Source: Dechloromonas sp. CZR5 (GTDB taxonomy: Bacteria; Pseudomonadota; Gammaproteobacteria; Burkholderiales; Rhodocyclaceae). Taken from it: a stretch of 64,000 bases of DNA. Made by a program: the position numbers and the translations under genes. The notes under the pieces are model-generated. The model was not told the origin of the DNA and searched no databases. It saw nothing but the letters and a program-made list of their open reading frames with translations. The stretch lies in assembly GCF_008711155.1 (NCBI RefSeq), contig NZ_VUYQ01000010.1, positions 27,156 through 91,155 of the forward strand. Reading direction: 5' to 3'. This document shows, one piece after another, positions 46,387 through 54,892 of this stretch. How positions within the stretch are numbered: position 1 is the first letter of the stretch; each line of letters begins with the position of its first letter.

Positions 46387-46974
46387 ATGGACGACAAAAC
46401 CGGAATAGACGATGCAGACATGGCGCAGGCCTTATCAGCCCGAGCTGGCGACCGGCGCGCGTTCGCAGGTCTGGTGCGCCGCCACCAGGACCGCATGTTC
46501 GGTTTCCTGTTGCGCATGCTTGGTACGCGTGACGAGGCAATGGACGTGACCCAGGATTCCTTCCTGAAGGCTTGGCGGGCGCTACCGGATTGGCGTCCTG
46601 AGGCGCGCTTCACTACCTGGCTGTTCCAAATAGCACGCAACGCGGCGCTCGACCTGCTGCGGCACCGGCTGCGTATTGAATTCGTATCGGTCGACGCCGA
46701 TCCCGCCCACGACATGGTGGAAGATTACGCACCATCTCCGGAGAAACAATTTTCCGACCGGCAGCACATTGGCTTGCTTCAGCGCGCCGTTGATTCGCTC
46801 CCGGTCGATCAGCGCGAAATCCTCCTGCTCCGCGAACTGGAGGACATGAGCTACGCGGAGCTCGCCCTGATACTCGGTATCAACGAAGGAACGGTCAAGT
46901 CACGCCTTGCCCGAGCACGTGCTGCAGCCCTTACCAATTTCCGTCACTACGCCGGGGAGAGTCCTGATGACTGA
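46387..46974 (+). CDS. ECF RNA polymerase sigma factor
   Basis: The 195-residue protein has sigma region 2 (LVRRHQDRMFGFLLRML, DVTQDSFLKAW) and region 4 (LPVDQREILLLRELEDMSYAELA, EGTVKSRLARARA). It is linked to a downstream anti-sigma gene by an 8-base overlap and to a CnrX-like sensor, the arrangement of metal-responsive sigma systems such as CnrYXH. Confidence 0.92.
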   Translation: MDDKTGIDDADMAQALSARAGDRRAFAGLVRRHQDRMFGFLLRMLGTRDEAMDVTQDSFLKAWRALPDWRPEARFTTWLFQIARNAALDLLRHRLRIEFVSVDADPAHDMVEDYAPSPEKQFSDRQHIGLLQRAVDSLPVDQREILLLRELEDMSYAELALILGINEGTVKSRLARARAAALTNFRHYAGESPDD

Positions 46975-47440
46975 TCCACATGAAGTCCACGCTACTGACA
47001 TCGACCTGTCGGCCTATCATGATGCAGAGCTTCCGGCTCCCAGTCGCCTCCGCATTGCTGCGCACATCGCTGCATGCCCGCTTTGCGCAAAGCGCCTCGC
47101 CGACTTTGCCGTCTTGTCTGCTGACGTCGCCCTGTTACCCAAAGAAAGCCTTGGCTTCGATCTCGCCAGTGTCATCGCGGGGCAGCTTCCTGCACCTGCC
47201 CGGTCGTCCCGGCGGACACCTGGGCCAGGCTGGCTTGGCCTGCTGCCTGCTGGAATCGGGGCCACGGTTTCAATCGCGCTGGGCATCGCCATGGGTGGGG
47301 TTCTATTCGGTGGTGGCGCCGCCCTGCCGCGAGAGACGGCGGCCATGAGCGTATTCGATTCGATCCCGCCAGGCGGACTCTGCCTCGGTCTGGATAGCTG
47401 CTACGCCGAATATTCCAACAAGACCGGAGTGGTCAAATGA
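46967..47440 (+). CDS. Zinc-containing anti-sigma factor
   Basis: The 157-residue protein has the anti-sigma zinc motif H-x3-C-x2-C (His33, Cys37, Cys40 in HIAACPLC) at the end of the sigma-binding helix. One transmembrane helix follows (LLPAGIGATVSIALGIAMGGV) and a short periplasmic tail with two Cys. I start at 46967, overlapping the sigma stop, because upstream codons belong to the sigma gene in another frame. Confidence 0.82.
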   Translation: MTDPHEVHATDIDLSAYHDAELPAPSRLRIAAHIAACPLCAKRLADFAVLSADVALLPKESLGFDLASVIAGQLPAPARSSRRTPGPGWLGLLPAGIGATVSIALGIAMGGVLFGGGAALPRETAAMSVFDSIPPGGLCLGLDSCYAEYSNKTGVVK

Positions 47441-47880
47441 AGCCCCGACTGCTACGAACCTTGCTCGCTTTTTCTGTGCTGATCAACGTCGGGGTGCTTG
47501 GTGCAGCCGCTTACCGGGGATTGAATACCGATGCCTTTCCGGGGTTGCCGCGCTACCTCGGGCTCGATGTCACGCAGACCCGTCACTGGCACGAGGCAGA
47601 GCGAAACTTTCTTGTCCAGCTCGCCGACGGTACGACGGCAATCGAGGCGCACCGCAGCCGGATGATCCGCGCCATTTTTGCCGAGTCCCCCGATCTTGCC
47701 CAGATTGATGCCGAACGCATCGCTATTGCGGCGCTGCAGGAGATTCAGCAAAAACGGGTGATCGAGCAACTGCTGAGGGAGCGCGCGTTACTTGATGCGG
47801 CACAACGCGAACGGCTCGCTGCATTACTGCTTGCTCAGCCGGCAGGCCCCTCAGGCGTCGAGCACCTTCACCGCGATTGA
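47437..47880 (+). CDS. CnrX-like periplasmic heavy-metal sensor
   Basis: The 147-residue protein has an N-terminal membrane anchor (LLAFSVLINVGVLGAAAYRG) and a four-helix hooked periplasmic domain of the Spy/CnrX type. His residues that could bind metal are in QTRHWHEAERN near residue 50 and in the C-terminal VEHLHRD. In CnrYXH, metal binding to the sensor frees the sigma factor. It overlaps the anti-sigma gene by 4 bases. Confidence 0.75.
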   Translation: MKPRLLRTLLAFSVLINVGVLGAAAYRGLNTDAFPGLPRYLGLDVTQTRHWHEAERNFLVQLADGTTAIEAHRSRMIRAIFAESPDLAQIDAERIAIAALQEIQQKRVIEQLLRERALLDAAQRERLAALLLAQPAGPSGVEHLHRD

Positions 47881-47964
47881 CGGGAACATTTGCGCTCCCC
47901 GAACGTTGAATGGATGTGAGCAGCTCACGCTTGCTCGCCTCAACCTTCCTTCATCTGGAGAATC

Positions 47965-48450
47965 ATGCTCATGAAACCCTATATCCTTGCCGCGCTGACT
48001 GTTCTTTCCCTTGCTGCCGCCAGCCCATCTTTGGCCGCGCGCGATGCACACCATCATGGCCACAGCCCGGTGTCGGCCAGCCTGCAACTCAACGCCGGCA
48101 AGAAATGGGAAACCGATGCGCCGCTACGCACAGCCATGGGGGAAATTCGTCAGTCGATGGCGTCCTCGCTGCATGCAATCCATGAAAACAAGATGTCGGC
48201 CAAGTCCTACGATGGGCTGGCGAAACAGGTGGAAGGCGCGGTTGGTCAGATCGTCGCCAGTTGTAAGCTGCCGCCAGCCGCCGATGCCCAACTGCACATC
48301 ATTGTTGCAGACCTGCTGGCTGGTGCCGAGCAGATGGCCGGCAAGGTGAAAGAGGTCAAACGCGTGAACGGCGCAGTCAAGGTTATTGGCGCCCTCGATA
48401 ACTACGGCAAGTATTTCGACGATGCAGGATTCCGGCCGATCGAGCACTGA
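47965..48450 (+). CDS. Periplasmic helical protein, DnrO-like
   Basis: The 161-residue protein has a signal peptide (LMKPYILAALTVLSLAAASPSLAA), a His cluster directly after it (RDAHHHGHS) and an all-helical rest. A single conserved Cys lies in IVASCKLPPA. It resembles proteins annotated DnrO next to denitrification and metal genes. GGAG is 5 bases before the ATG. It probably belongs to the ECF regulon; a metal-buffering role is inference. Confidence 0.55.
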   Translation: MLMKPYILAALTVLSLAAASPSLAARDAHHHGHSPVSASLQLNAGKKWETDAPLRTAMGEIRQSMASSLHAIHENKMSAKSYDGLAKQVEGAVGQIVASCKLPPAADAQLHIIVADLLAGAEQMAGKVKEVKRVNGAVKVIGALDNYGKYFDDAGFRPIEH

Positions 48451-48532
48451 GAATTGCGACGGCTTTAGGACAGAACGCACTGTCGGACCGCATTGAGGAA
48501 ACCAAGGCGGGCGATTCTACGGTGCCACTTCA

Positions 48533-48567
48533 GATGAGCGATTGGAGGCATTTTCCAATCGCTCATC
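48533..48567. promoter_or_regulatory. 14-bp inverted repeat upstream of the cupin gene
   Basis: The arms GATGAGCGATTGGA and TCCAATCGCTCATC pair perfectly around a 7-base spacer. It lies 75 bases before the cupin start and 82 bases after the DnrO-like stop. It could be a terminator without T tract or an operator. Confidence 0.55.
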
Positions 48568-48641
48568 ATGAAAGCATATGAATGATTATCCGAGGTTAGC
48601 AGCCATGCGTAATGTCTGCCTACTCCAAGGAGATAATAGCG

Positions 48642-48968
48642 ATGAGTACGGAAAATGCAGTCCCTGAAGTACGCAACCTGAAACAGATGCTTCAGTATCA
48701 GGAAAAGGCAGTTGTCAGCCGGATGCTGATCAAGAATCCAGTTGGCAACGTTACCCTGTTTGCCTTTGACGGCAATGAGGGTCTTAGCGAGCATACGGCC
48801 CCTTACGATGCCTTGGTCATTGGTGTTGAAGGCCGTGCTGAAATTCCGGTGGGCGGCGTCAAGCATACGCTGGGAGAGGGCGACAGCTTGCTGCTGCCGG
48901 CCAATATCCCGCACGCGGTAAATCCCGTGGGCGGGTTCAAGATGCTGCTGATCATGATTCGTGGTTAG
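48642..48968 (+). CDS. Small cupin-domain protein
   Basis: The 108-residue single-cupin protein starts MSTENAVPEVRNLKQML, with AAGGAG 6-10 bases upstream. Cupin motif 1 is degenerate (SEHTAPYDALVIGVEGRAE). Motif 2 is GDSLLLPANIPHAVNPV. His in both motifs could bind a metal. Function unknown. Similar small cupins sit in nitrogen-oxide and metal stress operons. Confidence 0.75.
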   Translation: MSTENAVPEVRNLKQMLQYQEKAVVSRMLIKNPVGNVTLFAFDGNEGLSEHTAPYDALVIGVEGRAEIPVGGVKHTLGEGDSLLLPANIPHAVNPVGGFKMLLIMIRG

Positions 48969-49295
48969 GGGTTATAGACGACCAGAAGTGTTATGGGCAT
49001 ATCCTTGGAAACGGTTTTCTGCTGCGATTTGTGCTGTATTTGAGCCGGATGGTTGCTAACGACCACTCAAGTAAGAGATCCGCGAAGATTGGGTCGGGAG
49101 TTCGCGTTCGCTAGCCAGGAAAGCTGAGCTGCCCCGCAGTGCTGGCCTGAAAGTCCGCTGACCCCACTACACCTGTCGCTCATCTGGCGATGGCTGAACG
49201 GCAGTTAAGGCCGAATCTCTACCCTTCACCACCATAGTCCAGGCGGACATCACCATACTAAAAAAAACAACCAAAAAAAGAGGCTTACAAAGAAC
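48969..49295. other. Intergenic region without a recognisable gene
   Basis: No convincing frame or RNA is seen. The right end holds the A-rich side of the terminator at 49296-49315. Confidence 0.5.
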
Positions 49296-49315
49296 GAAGG
49301 GGCCGCAGCCCCTTC
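49296..49315 (-). terminator. Terminator of the double-barrel OMP operon
   Basis: GAAGGGGC and GCCCCTTC pair across CGCA. On the minus strand the stem is followed by T-rich sequence. Confidence 0.75.
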
Positions 49316-49340
49316 CTCTCTTTGCTGTACCTTGATCGTC

Positions 49341-50639
49341 CTAAAGGCCGATCCGTACCCCAGCCAAAACGGTACCGACATTCCCCTTGCCCAGCGCCGT
49401 ATCGCTGCCGGACAGGAAGTAATGCTCATATCCCAAACGAGCCTCAATCGACTTGGTCAGTTGGTACCCGATAACGAGACCCGCCGTCGGTGACAGAACG
49501 GTCTTCCTGACCACCGGCCCGTGCGCCGAACCACCCACCCCGGCGAAATCCAGGTTGTTGTAGATTTCATCCCGCGTGTGCACCGCCGCCAGACCGAGTT
49601 TCGGCTGGATGGTCAGGGATTTAATCGGTTCGAAGCGATAGCCGATGTTGGCCCCCAAAGCATTGGCGGTTCGGGTCGTGGCGCCGGTGAGCGCATTCCC
49701 ACCACCAGTGATGCCGTCGTTGGCACTACGCGACTGGAACTCACCCAAGGTGGCCAGATACACCTCGTACTCGATCCTCCCCTCGTTCCGGAAGAGTGAC
49801 AGACGATAGGCCGTATCGGTCTTGTCGTCCGACATACCACCGGCTACTTGGGCATTGACGGTATGCGTCTGCAGATCCCAGACGTTGCCGTTATAGCCAC
49901 CGCCACTCAGGCGAGCCGAAGTTTTTGACCAGCCACCCGCCAAGCCCATCGACCATTTGCTGTCACCCCACGGGGTTTGGTTCGGCTTGTCGCCGAAGCT
50001 GTAGCGCAAGCCCAAGGTGGTGATCGACGCATCTCGACGAATATTACCGTTGTCGATATTGTTAATGGTATCGATGCTGGCGTGGTGAATCACCGTATGG
50101 TCGAGGCGAACAGCCACGGCTTCGGTAAATTCGTATTCAAGGCCGAGACCGTAGATTGGCCGGATCACATCCGTCGTACTGGATTCGTTGTTCGGATTCG
50201 AAAACAGCAAGCCTGGATCGTTCTTGTTCACCTTCCGGTCTTGATGACCATACATCAGGCCAAGGCGGACATAGGGCGCGAAGCCGCCGATGCGATAGCT
50301 GCCGAGGACGGAAAGGCCCAGACCTTCGAGACGGGTTTTGCCATCCAGGCTGGCCGTGTTGCCACCACTGGTCACATAGCCACTGATCTTGCGAGCCCCC
50401 AGGTTCATGTAACCCAGTTCAACAGCCAGGTAGTCGTTGAGTCGTTCACCGACGTAGAGGCCGAAAGCGGTGGGTTTGTCTTTTTGCTGCGTGACATTGA
50501 GGGAATCCCATTCCATGTCGCGCAGGGTAAAATCGCTGTAGTCGGCCTTGCCGGCGCCGAAGCCGATGTAGGTTTGCGCCAGACCGGACAGCGGCAGGCA
50601 GGCGAGCGCCAGGAGGGCGCAGGACATACGTTTTTTCAT
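49341..50639 (-). CDS. Outer-membrane protein with two fused OmpA-like barrels
   Basis: The 432-residue protein has a signal peptide (MSCALLALACLPLSGLAQ). The first eight-strand-type barrel (about 23-217) begins TYIGFGAGKADYSDF and ends ITTLGLRYSFG. A short linker leads to a second barrel (about 228-432) that ends GTVLAGVRIGL. Each half ends with a typical strand with terminal Phe/Leu. A fusion of two small barrels is unusual. It is last in an operon after a 113-residue and a 47-residue protein. Confidence 0.75.
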   Translation of the reverse strand: MKKRMSCALLALACLPLSGLAQTYIGFGAGKADYSDFTLRDMEWDSLNVTQQKDKPTAFGLYVGERLNDYLAVELGYMNLGARKISGYVTSGGNTASLDGKTRLEGLGLSVLGSYRIGGFAPYVRLGLMYGHQDRKVNKNDPGLLFSNPNNESSTTDVIRPIYGLGLEYEFTEAVAVRLDHTVIHHASIDTINNIDNGNIRRDASITTLGLRYSFGDKPNQTPWGDSKWSMGLAGGWSKTSARLSGGGYNGNVWDLQTHTVNAQVAGGMSDDKTDTAYRLSLFRNEGRIEYEVYLATLGEFQSRSANDGITGGGNALTGATTRTANALGANIGYRFEPIKSLTIQPKLGLAAVHTRDEIYNNLDFAGVGGSAHGPVVRKTVLSPTAGLVIGYQLTKSIEARLGYEHYFLSGSDTALGKGNVGTVLAGVRIGL

Positions 50640-50704
50640 TTCTCTCCCTTAAGAATTAGTTGTGTAATTTGCTATCGGCTAGATATCCCCGATACCAAAC
50701 TGCA

Positions 50705-51046
50705 TCACTTCACATATTTGACGGTAACTGTGCCGGCCAGCTTGTTTTTCCCGATTTCATAGTCAGGGTTAAACGTCGCGAGGTTGTGAGCTGCGATACC
50801 TACTGCCGCACCGGCACCCAGCAGGAAGGTCGGAGACAGAAATGCACCTGCCATGGTTGCCGATCGATACTCCGTAAAAACGCGGCACTTCTTTCCCGTT
50901 CGTTCGATTCTGCCTTCAATTTTCTCGATTACCGATCCCTGATCATAGACAGCAACCACTTGAAACGAGTCGTTCATCGAAATCAGCTCATCGAGCGTTT
51001 CGTTGCTTAGCTCTTCCGTTGTAAATCTCTTGAGGTCAGTTGTCAT
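50705..51046 (-). CDS. Hypothetical protein with Gly/Ala hydrophobic hairpin
   Basis: The 113-residue protein starts MTTDLKRFTTEELSNETLDE. A glycine-rich hydrophobic hairpin (LLGAGAAVGIAAHN) lies at about residues 68-92. AAGGA precedes the ATG. It is probably a small membrane-associated protein; family not recognised. Confidence 0.65.
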   Translation of the reverse strand: MTTDLKRFTTEELSNETLDELISMNDSFQVVAVYDQGSVIEKIEGRIERTGKKCRVFTEYRSATMAGAFLSPTFLLGAGAAVGIAAHNLATFNPDYEIGKNKLAGTVTVKYVK

Positions 51047-51090
51047 ACTTGTTCCTTGAAATAAGAGCGAAAGGAGTCGCCTGTAGTGGA

Positions 51091-51234
51091 TTACCGAGTA
51101 GCTGCCGGACTAGCCGTGCGACCCAGGTGCCTCATCCACTTGCCGTAGGCCGAGACTGCGATAACAGCAACCGCTCCGGTAACGAAGGTGATGGCGTAAC
51201 TTGCAAGGGTTTCGAGAGGTGATGGGTTGTTCAT
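51091..51234 (-). CDS. 47-residue single-span membrane protein
   Basis: The frame starts MNNPSPLETLASYAITF and contains one transmembrane helix (AITFVTGAVAVIAVSAYGKW) and a short basic tail (MRHLGRTASPAATR). It is the first frame of the minus-strand operon that faces the XRE operators and ends 44 bases before the next gene. The GGA upstream is weak, so translation is likely but not sure. Confidence 0.55.
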   Translation of the reverse strand: MNNPSPLETLASYAITFVTGAVAVIAVSAYGKWMRHLGRTASPAATR

Positions 51235-51309
51235 CCATGTTCCTTTAATTTTTTCCACGATGAGCAAACGTGATAGAGCACTTACGCTGCTGACATAGGC
51301 AAGGCGATG

Positions 51310-51358
51310 CTAAGTATTCCTTAGTATCGTGTCAATTGAGAAACTAAGAGTCTCTTAG
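51310..51358. promoter_or_regulatory. Paired operators CTAAG-N5-CTTAG
   Basis: Two 15-bp dyads, 51310-51324 and 51344-51358, share perfect CTAAG/CTTAG arms with 5-base centres; their starts are 34 bp apart. They lie in the divergent spacer between the XRE regulator and the envelope operon, so autoregulation and control of both sides is likely. Confidence 0.7.
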
Positions 51359-51381
51359 GTCCGATCTGGACCTTGGGATTC

Positions 51382-51714
51382 ATGAATCACTCGATGTATT
51401 TTGCACGACGTTTGCGAGAGGCCCGTCAAAAAAGCGGCCTCTCGCAAAAAGCACTGGGGATCAAGGCTGGAATTGATCAGTTCAGTGCGAGTCCGCGCAT
51501 GAATCAGTATGAAAAGGGCAAGCACCTACCCGACTTGCTGACGGTCGAGCATCTGGCAACCGCAACTGGCTTCCCTATTCCGTTCTTTTTCGCACCAGAG
51601 GACGAGCTTGCGGAATTGATTGCCGCTTGGGGACAACTGGAAGCAAATCAGCGGGCGTCACTCCTTGAAGCTGCGAAGCAACTCCTGCCTACCCCAACAC
51701 CTCCTGAGCTTTAG
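51382..51714 (+). CDS. XRE-family transcriptional regulator
   Basis: The 110-residue protein has a helix-turn-helix (FARRLREARQKSGLSQKALG, NQYEKGKHLPDLLTVEHLA) at about 6-65 and a short helical dimerisation tail. It starts at 51382, just after two matched operator dyads. Its 3' end overlaps the convergent Gp3-like gene by 26 bases. Confidence 0.85.
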   Translation: MNHSMYFARRLREARQKSGLSQKALGIKAGIDQFSASPRMNQYEKGKHLPDLLTVEHLATATGFPIPFFFAPEDELAELIAAWGQLEANQRASLLEAAKQLLPTPTPPEL

Positions 51715-52588
51715 CCTCTAGTTTCTGACCCAGCGTGACGTGCTGTGGCGTTGCAGGAACAGGTGATGTTGGTAGCGAGTCGGTCTCCGGTGATGTTGAG
51801 AAAAACTCCTCCACCACAGCACTGCCATCTTCCTCCCCATCCTCAAACGCCCCATTCCCCAGCCCTTGCTTGGCCGCCTGATCCAGAGCATCCTGATCAA
51901 ACCCAGCCTGCCGACGTGCCTCATCCAGTTGCTTGGCCTGCAACAGCATCTCCTCAGTCGACAACCCTGACCGAGGGGTGATATCCACGTAGTAGATCGG
52001 CGTCCCCAAACTCTGCCGGGTTGACTTGCCACGCAAGCGCAATTCCAGTGCCAAACAGGACAGCTTGTCTCCCGAGATCGCCTGGAAATACTGCAGTCGC
52101 GCACTCAGTGTCCGGATACTGTTGAAGCCGGTCGTCCGGAAAACGAAGCTCCCTAGCGGATCGTCATCACCCAGCGCGACATTCAAGCGACCATAGGGTT
52201 TGCAACCGCCCTTTGCAAGTGAACAGCTATCCGGTGACGGGCACAGAAACGACTTGATGCCTTCTTCCGTTTGCCGCTTGCAGCTTTCGCCATTACCAAC
52301 GCAGAGTGGCCGGCCAGTTGTCCGATCGAACAGGCTGTACTCGGCCCGGAAATTGAGTTCAGGATCGTTGAACAACAGGCGGATCGGGATATTGCGAATC
52401 TTGCCGCCCTGTTCCTTGCGCAAAGTTTCATCGACGGGATGCGGCAACCAGCCATCCTTGCTCTGAACCTGGCTGGTGATGGTGAATTGATCATCCTTCT
52501 CCGGCAAACGCTTGCCGTTCTTCTCCACCACCTTGCCGATGGAGATTCGTCCCAGTACGGGCGGTGTAATGGCGAGACCTTTCAACAT
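51689..52588 (-). CDS. Gp3-like recombination directionality factor type protein
   Basis: The 299-residue protein has a beta-rich core (MLKGLAITPPVLGRISIGKV). A Cys cluster (about residues 95-130: LCVGNGESCKR, FLCPSPDSCSLAKGGCK) probably binds zinc. The C-terminus is acidic and disordered. This matches phage/plasmid proteins annotated as Gp3-like recombination directionality factors or 'hydrolase or metal-binding'. ATG at 52588 has GGAG upstream. It is last in the zinc-ribbon-DUF932-YqaJ run. Confidence 0.6.
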   Translation of the reverse strand: MLKGLAITPPVLGRISIGKVVEKNGKRLPEKDDQFTITSQVQSKDGWLPHPVDETLRKEQGGKIRNIPIRLLFNDPELNFRAEYSLFDRTTGRPLCVGNGESCKRQTEEGIKSFLCPSPDSCSLAKGGCKPYGRLNVALGDDDPLGSFVFRTTGFNSIRTLSARLQYFQAISGDKLSCLALELRLRGKSTRQSLGTPIYYVDITPRSGLSTEEMLLQAKQLDEARRQAGFDQDALDQAAKQGLGNGAFEDGEEDGSAVVEEFFSTSPETDSLPTSPVPATPQHVTLGQKLEAKAQEVLG

Positions 52589-52680
52589 ATCGGTGACTCC
52601 TGTAAAAAATGCCTTCCGCCTGCACCGCTGGGGTGGCAGGTCGGGAAGGCTGATTGAGTGGTGATGGGTGCACAAAGAAA

Positions 52681-53688
52681 TCAAGCAACCAGAAAACGAC
52701 GGCTGCCTGGCTTGGTCAGTGCATAGCGTTGCTGGAACTCGGGGTGATCCTTGAGAAGGCTGGTGACATCGAGCACGACACTGTCCTTGGCTTTCTTCCA
52801 GGTGACGCTGCCGGTTTCGAAATTCGCTCTCGTGGCACTACCCATGGCTTGCTGCAGGCTTTGCTTGAGTTGTGCTTCCAGCTTCTCGGCCTCGGCAATG
52901 CTTTGCCGAACCGACAGCCAATCGGCGAAGGTGGCTGACAAGTTGCGTTCCTCGGTGAAATCGAGGGTCTGGCCATCGTCTGCCGGATAGAGACAACGTA
53001 GCGCCAGATCCGAGGATTCGCTGCCATCGGCCGGTGGCGGCGTATCGGTCTCAACGTAGTGCCAGAAGTGCCGTTCGAGTTCGATCAAGCGGTCAATCAA
53101 GCGCTCATCGCGTTCGATCCGATGGATTTCCAAATGCTGACCACCGAGCAGAACAGCGACATCAGCCGCTTGCTTGCCGGTGACAGCGAGCTGGTGCATG
53201 ACCTGGAGTTGAACGTATTCAGGTACGCCGTCCTTCCAGAGCTTTGCACCGTTGATGCCAGCGGTCTTGCATTCGAGGATCTGTACTGCACTCGATCCGG
53301 TGACTTCCCGGTCGATGTTGGCCAGCATCCACGGTAAGCCGGGATTTGGATGCTGCAAGACGGCGTTGATGCGCCGTACCCGATTGCCGGTGCGTTTGGT
53401 GTAGTGGGCCGCCACGATTGGCTCCAAGATGTTCCCCCAGTACATTGGGGACTCTTCATCGTGGGGATCGACCTTGGGAAGATTGCCATCACGGCCGGTC
53501 TTCTCCATCCAGAGTTCGAGTTGGCTCTTGTAAGGGTTCAAGCCAACGGCTGTTGCGGCATCCGAACTGCCGATGCCTTGTTTGCGGACGGTCAGCCAAT
53601 CATCGCGAGGCAAGTCCTTGGTCTTGACCAGTTTGAGTGCTGGACGATGCTTGAGCGGGGTGGCATTGGGTAAGGCGTGTGGTTGCAT
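52681..53688 (-). CDS. YqaJ-type viral recombinase / lambda exonuclease-like nuclease
   Basis: The 335-residue protein has a PD-(D/E)xK nuclease core. It shows GIGSSDAATAVGLNPYKSQLE near residue 50, MYWGNILEPIVAAHY near 95, IDREVTG near 130 and ILECKTAG near 145 (the ExK site). GGAG precedes the ATG at 53688. Such nucleases work with annealing proteins in phage recombination. Confidence 0.85.
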   Translation of the reverse strand: MQPHALPNATPLKHRPALKLVKTKDLPRDDWLTVRKQGIGSSDAATAVGLNPYKSQLELWMEKTGRDGNLPKVDPHDEESPMYWGNILEPIVAAHYTKRTGNRVRRINAVLQHPNPGLPWMLANIDREVTGSSAVQILECKTAGINGAKLWKDGVPEYVQLQVMHQLAVTGKQAADVAVLLGGQHLEIHRIERDERLIDRLIELERHFWHYVETDTPPPADGSESSDLALRCLYPADDGQTLDFTEERNLSATFADWLSVRQSIAEAEKLEAQLKQSLQQAMGSATRANFETGSVTWKKAKDSVVLDVTSLLKDHPEFQQRYALTKPGSRRFLVA

Positions 53689-53786
53689 AGTTCTACTCCT
53701 TCCAGAATGCAAAATGCCCAGTTAGCCAAAGAGCTGAACTGGGCATGTGCGAGGGATGAATGATGAAACGCGGATTCCGCCGATGA

Positions 53787-54755
53787 TCAGGCGACGAGTT
53801 GCAGGGCCGTATCGAGTGCGCGTTGTTTGAGGACGGCCCCCTGGCCGAACCAGGCGGAGTCCATCCGGTACTCGGTACTACGGGCACGCCGTTCGTGGTC
53901 GACGTACTCGGTGACGGCATTGAGCAGCCCCCAAGCAGTGCCCTTGGCTGCTTCCAACTCAGCCCCCTTACCTTGGCCGTCGTAGAGGGCTTGCACCCGC
54001 TTCAAGGCACGTTCGTTGGCGAGCCCAGCCGGATCGATAGCTCCTGGCTGGACATCGCACATCACGCGCAGGAAGTAGTTCATAGCCTCGTGCGACTTCA
54101 CTTTGCGTTCGGCCAGTGTCTTCATCCGGTACATGAACCCATCCCATTGCGAGACGGCAATTCCGAGTTGCTGTTTGACGGCTTGTGGATCGAAACGGGT
54201 GCTGTGCGGTACCTTGATGGCCTGACTGGCCCCATTCACGGCAATGGTCAAGGTGTTGTTGCAGACGACGCGGACGGTGGTCGGAGTTGCCGTGGTGGCG
54301 AGTGTACCGTCGCAGCTGGTGGCCAATAAGAGATAGCCATTAACCTGGTCGTTTCCCTTCAAGGCAGTGGATTGACCGGTCTTGGCCAGTGCCCAGAACT
54401 TCTTGCCGCCTTTCAATACACCAGCCGTCTCCAGCTGGTAGCCGGAAACGGTCGTGAGATCGCGATAGAACTCCAACACCTCCTTGGGTTGAACGATCTG
54501 ATAGCGCTGCGAAACGACCGACAGGGCTTCTTTGGTATCGGAGCGGTAGAGCACCTTCTGATCTTCGAAGGAATGGATGGTGCCGAGACTGCCGATGCTG
54601 TCTGCCATGAAACGGACCGGGGATTCCTGGATGGTCCAGTCCATGCCTGCGGATTTGACCCAGACTTCGATGGGTTGTTTGGCCGGAAGACGATTGCCGA
54701 GGCCATGCCACGGTTCGGCGCCGACATAGGCCATTTGTTGAACGAGGTGTGCCAT
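53787..54755 (-). CDS. DUF932 domain protein
   Basis: The 322-residue protein starts MAHLVQQMAYVGAEPWHGLG, the family's hallmark start, after an AGGAAA ribosome site. DUF932 proteins occur on plasmids, phages and islands next to recombination genes; function is not established, though some are proposed DNA-protection or antirestriction-related proteins. An extended frame upstream has no similarity and is rejected. Confidence 0.8.
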   Translation of the reverse strand: MAHLVQQMAYVGAEPWHGLGNRLPAKQPIEVWVKSAGMDWTIQESPVRFMADSIGSLGTIHSFEDQKVLYRSDTKEALSVVSQRYQIVQPKEVLEFYRDLTTVSGYQLETAGVLKGGKKFWALAKTGQSTALKGNDQVNGYLLLATSCDGTLATTATPTTVRVVCNNTLTIAVNGASQAIKVPHSTRFDPQAVKQQLGIAVSQWDGFMYRMKTLAERKVKSHEAMNYFLRVMCDVQPGAIDPAGLANERALKRVQALYDGQGKGAELEAAKGTAWGLLNAVTEYVDHERRARSTEYRMDSAWFGQGAVLKQRALDTALQLVA

Positions 54756-54892
54756 GAGATTTCCTTTCGGGAATAAATGGGCGCAGCCGCTCCGCCGGGG
54801 AACGGCTGAGACGGGAAGCGCTGAATCAATGGGAGAGAAAGACGAGAACTGCGATGCCGTCCATTTCAGGCGGCAGAGGTCAAACAAGCCGA

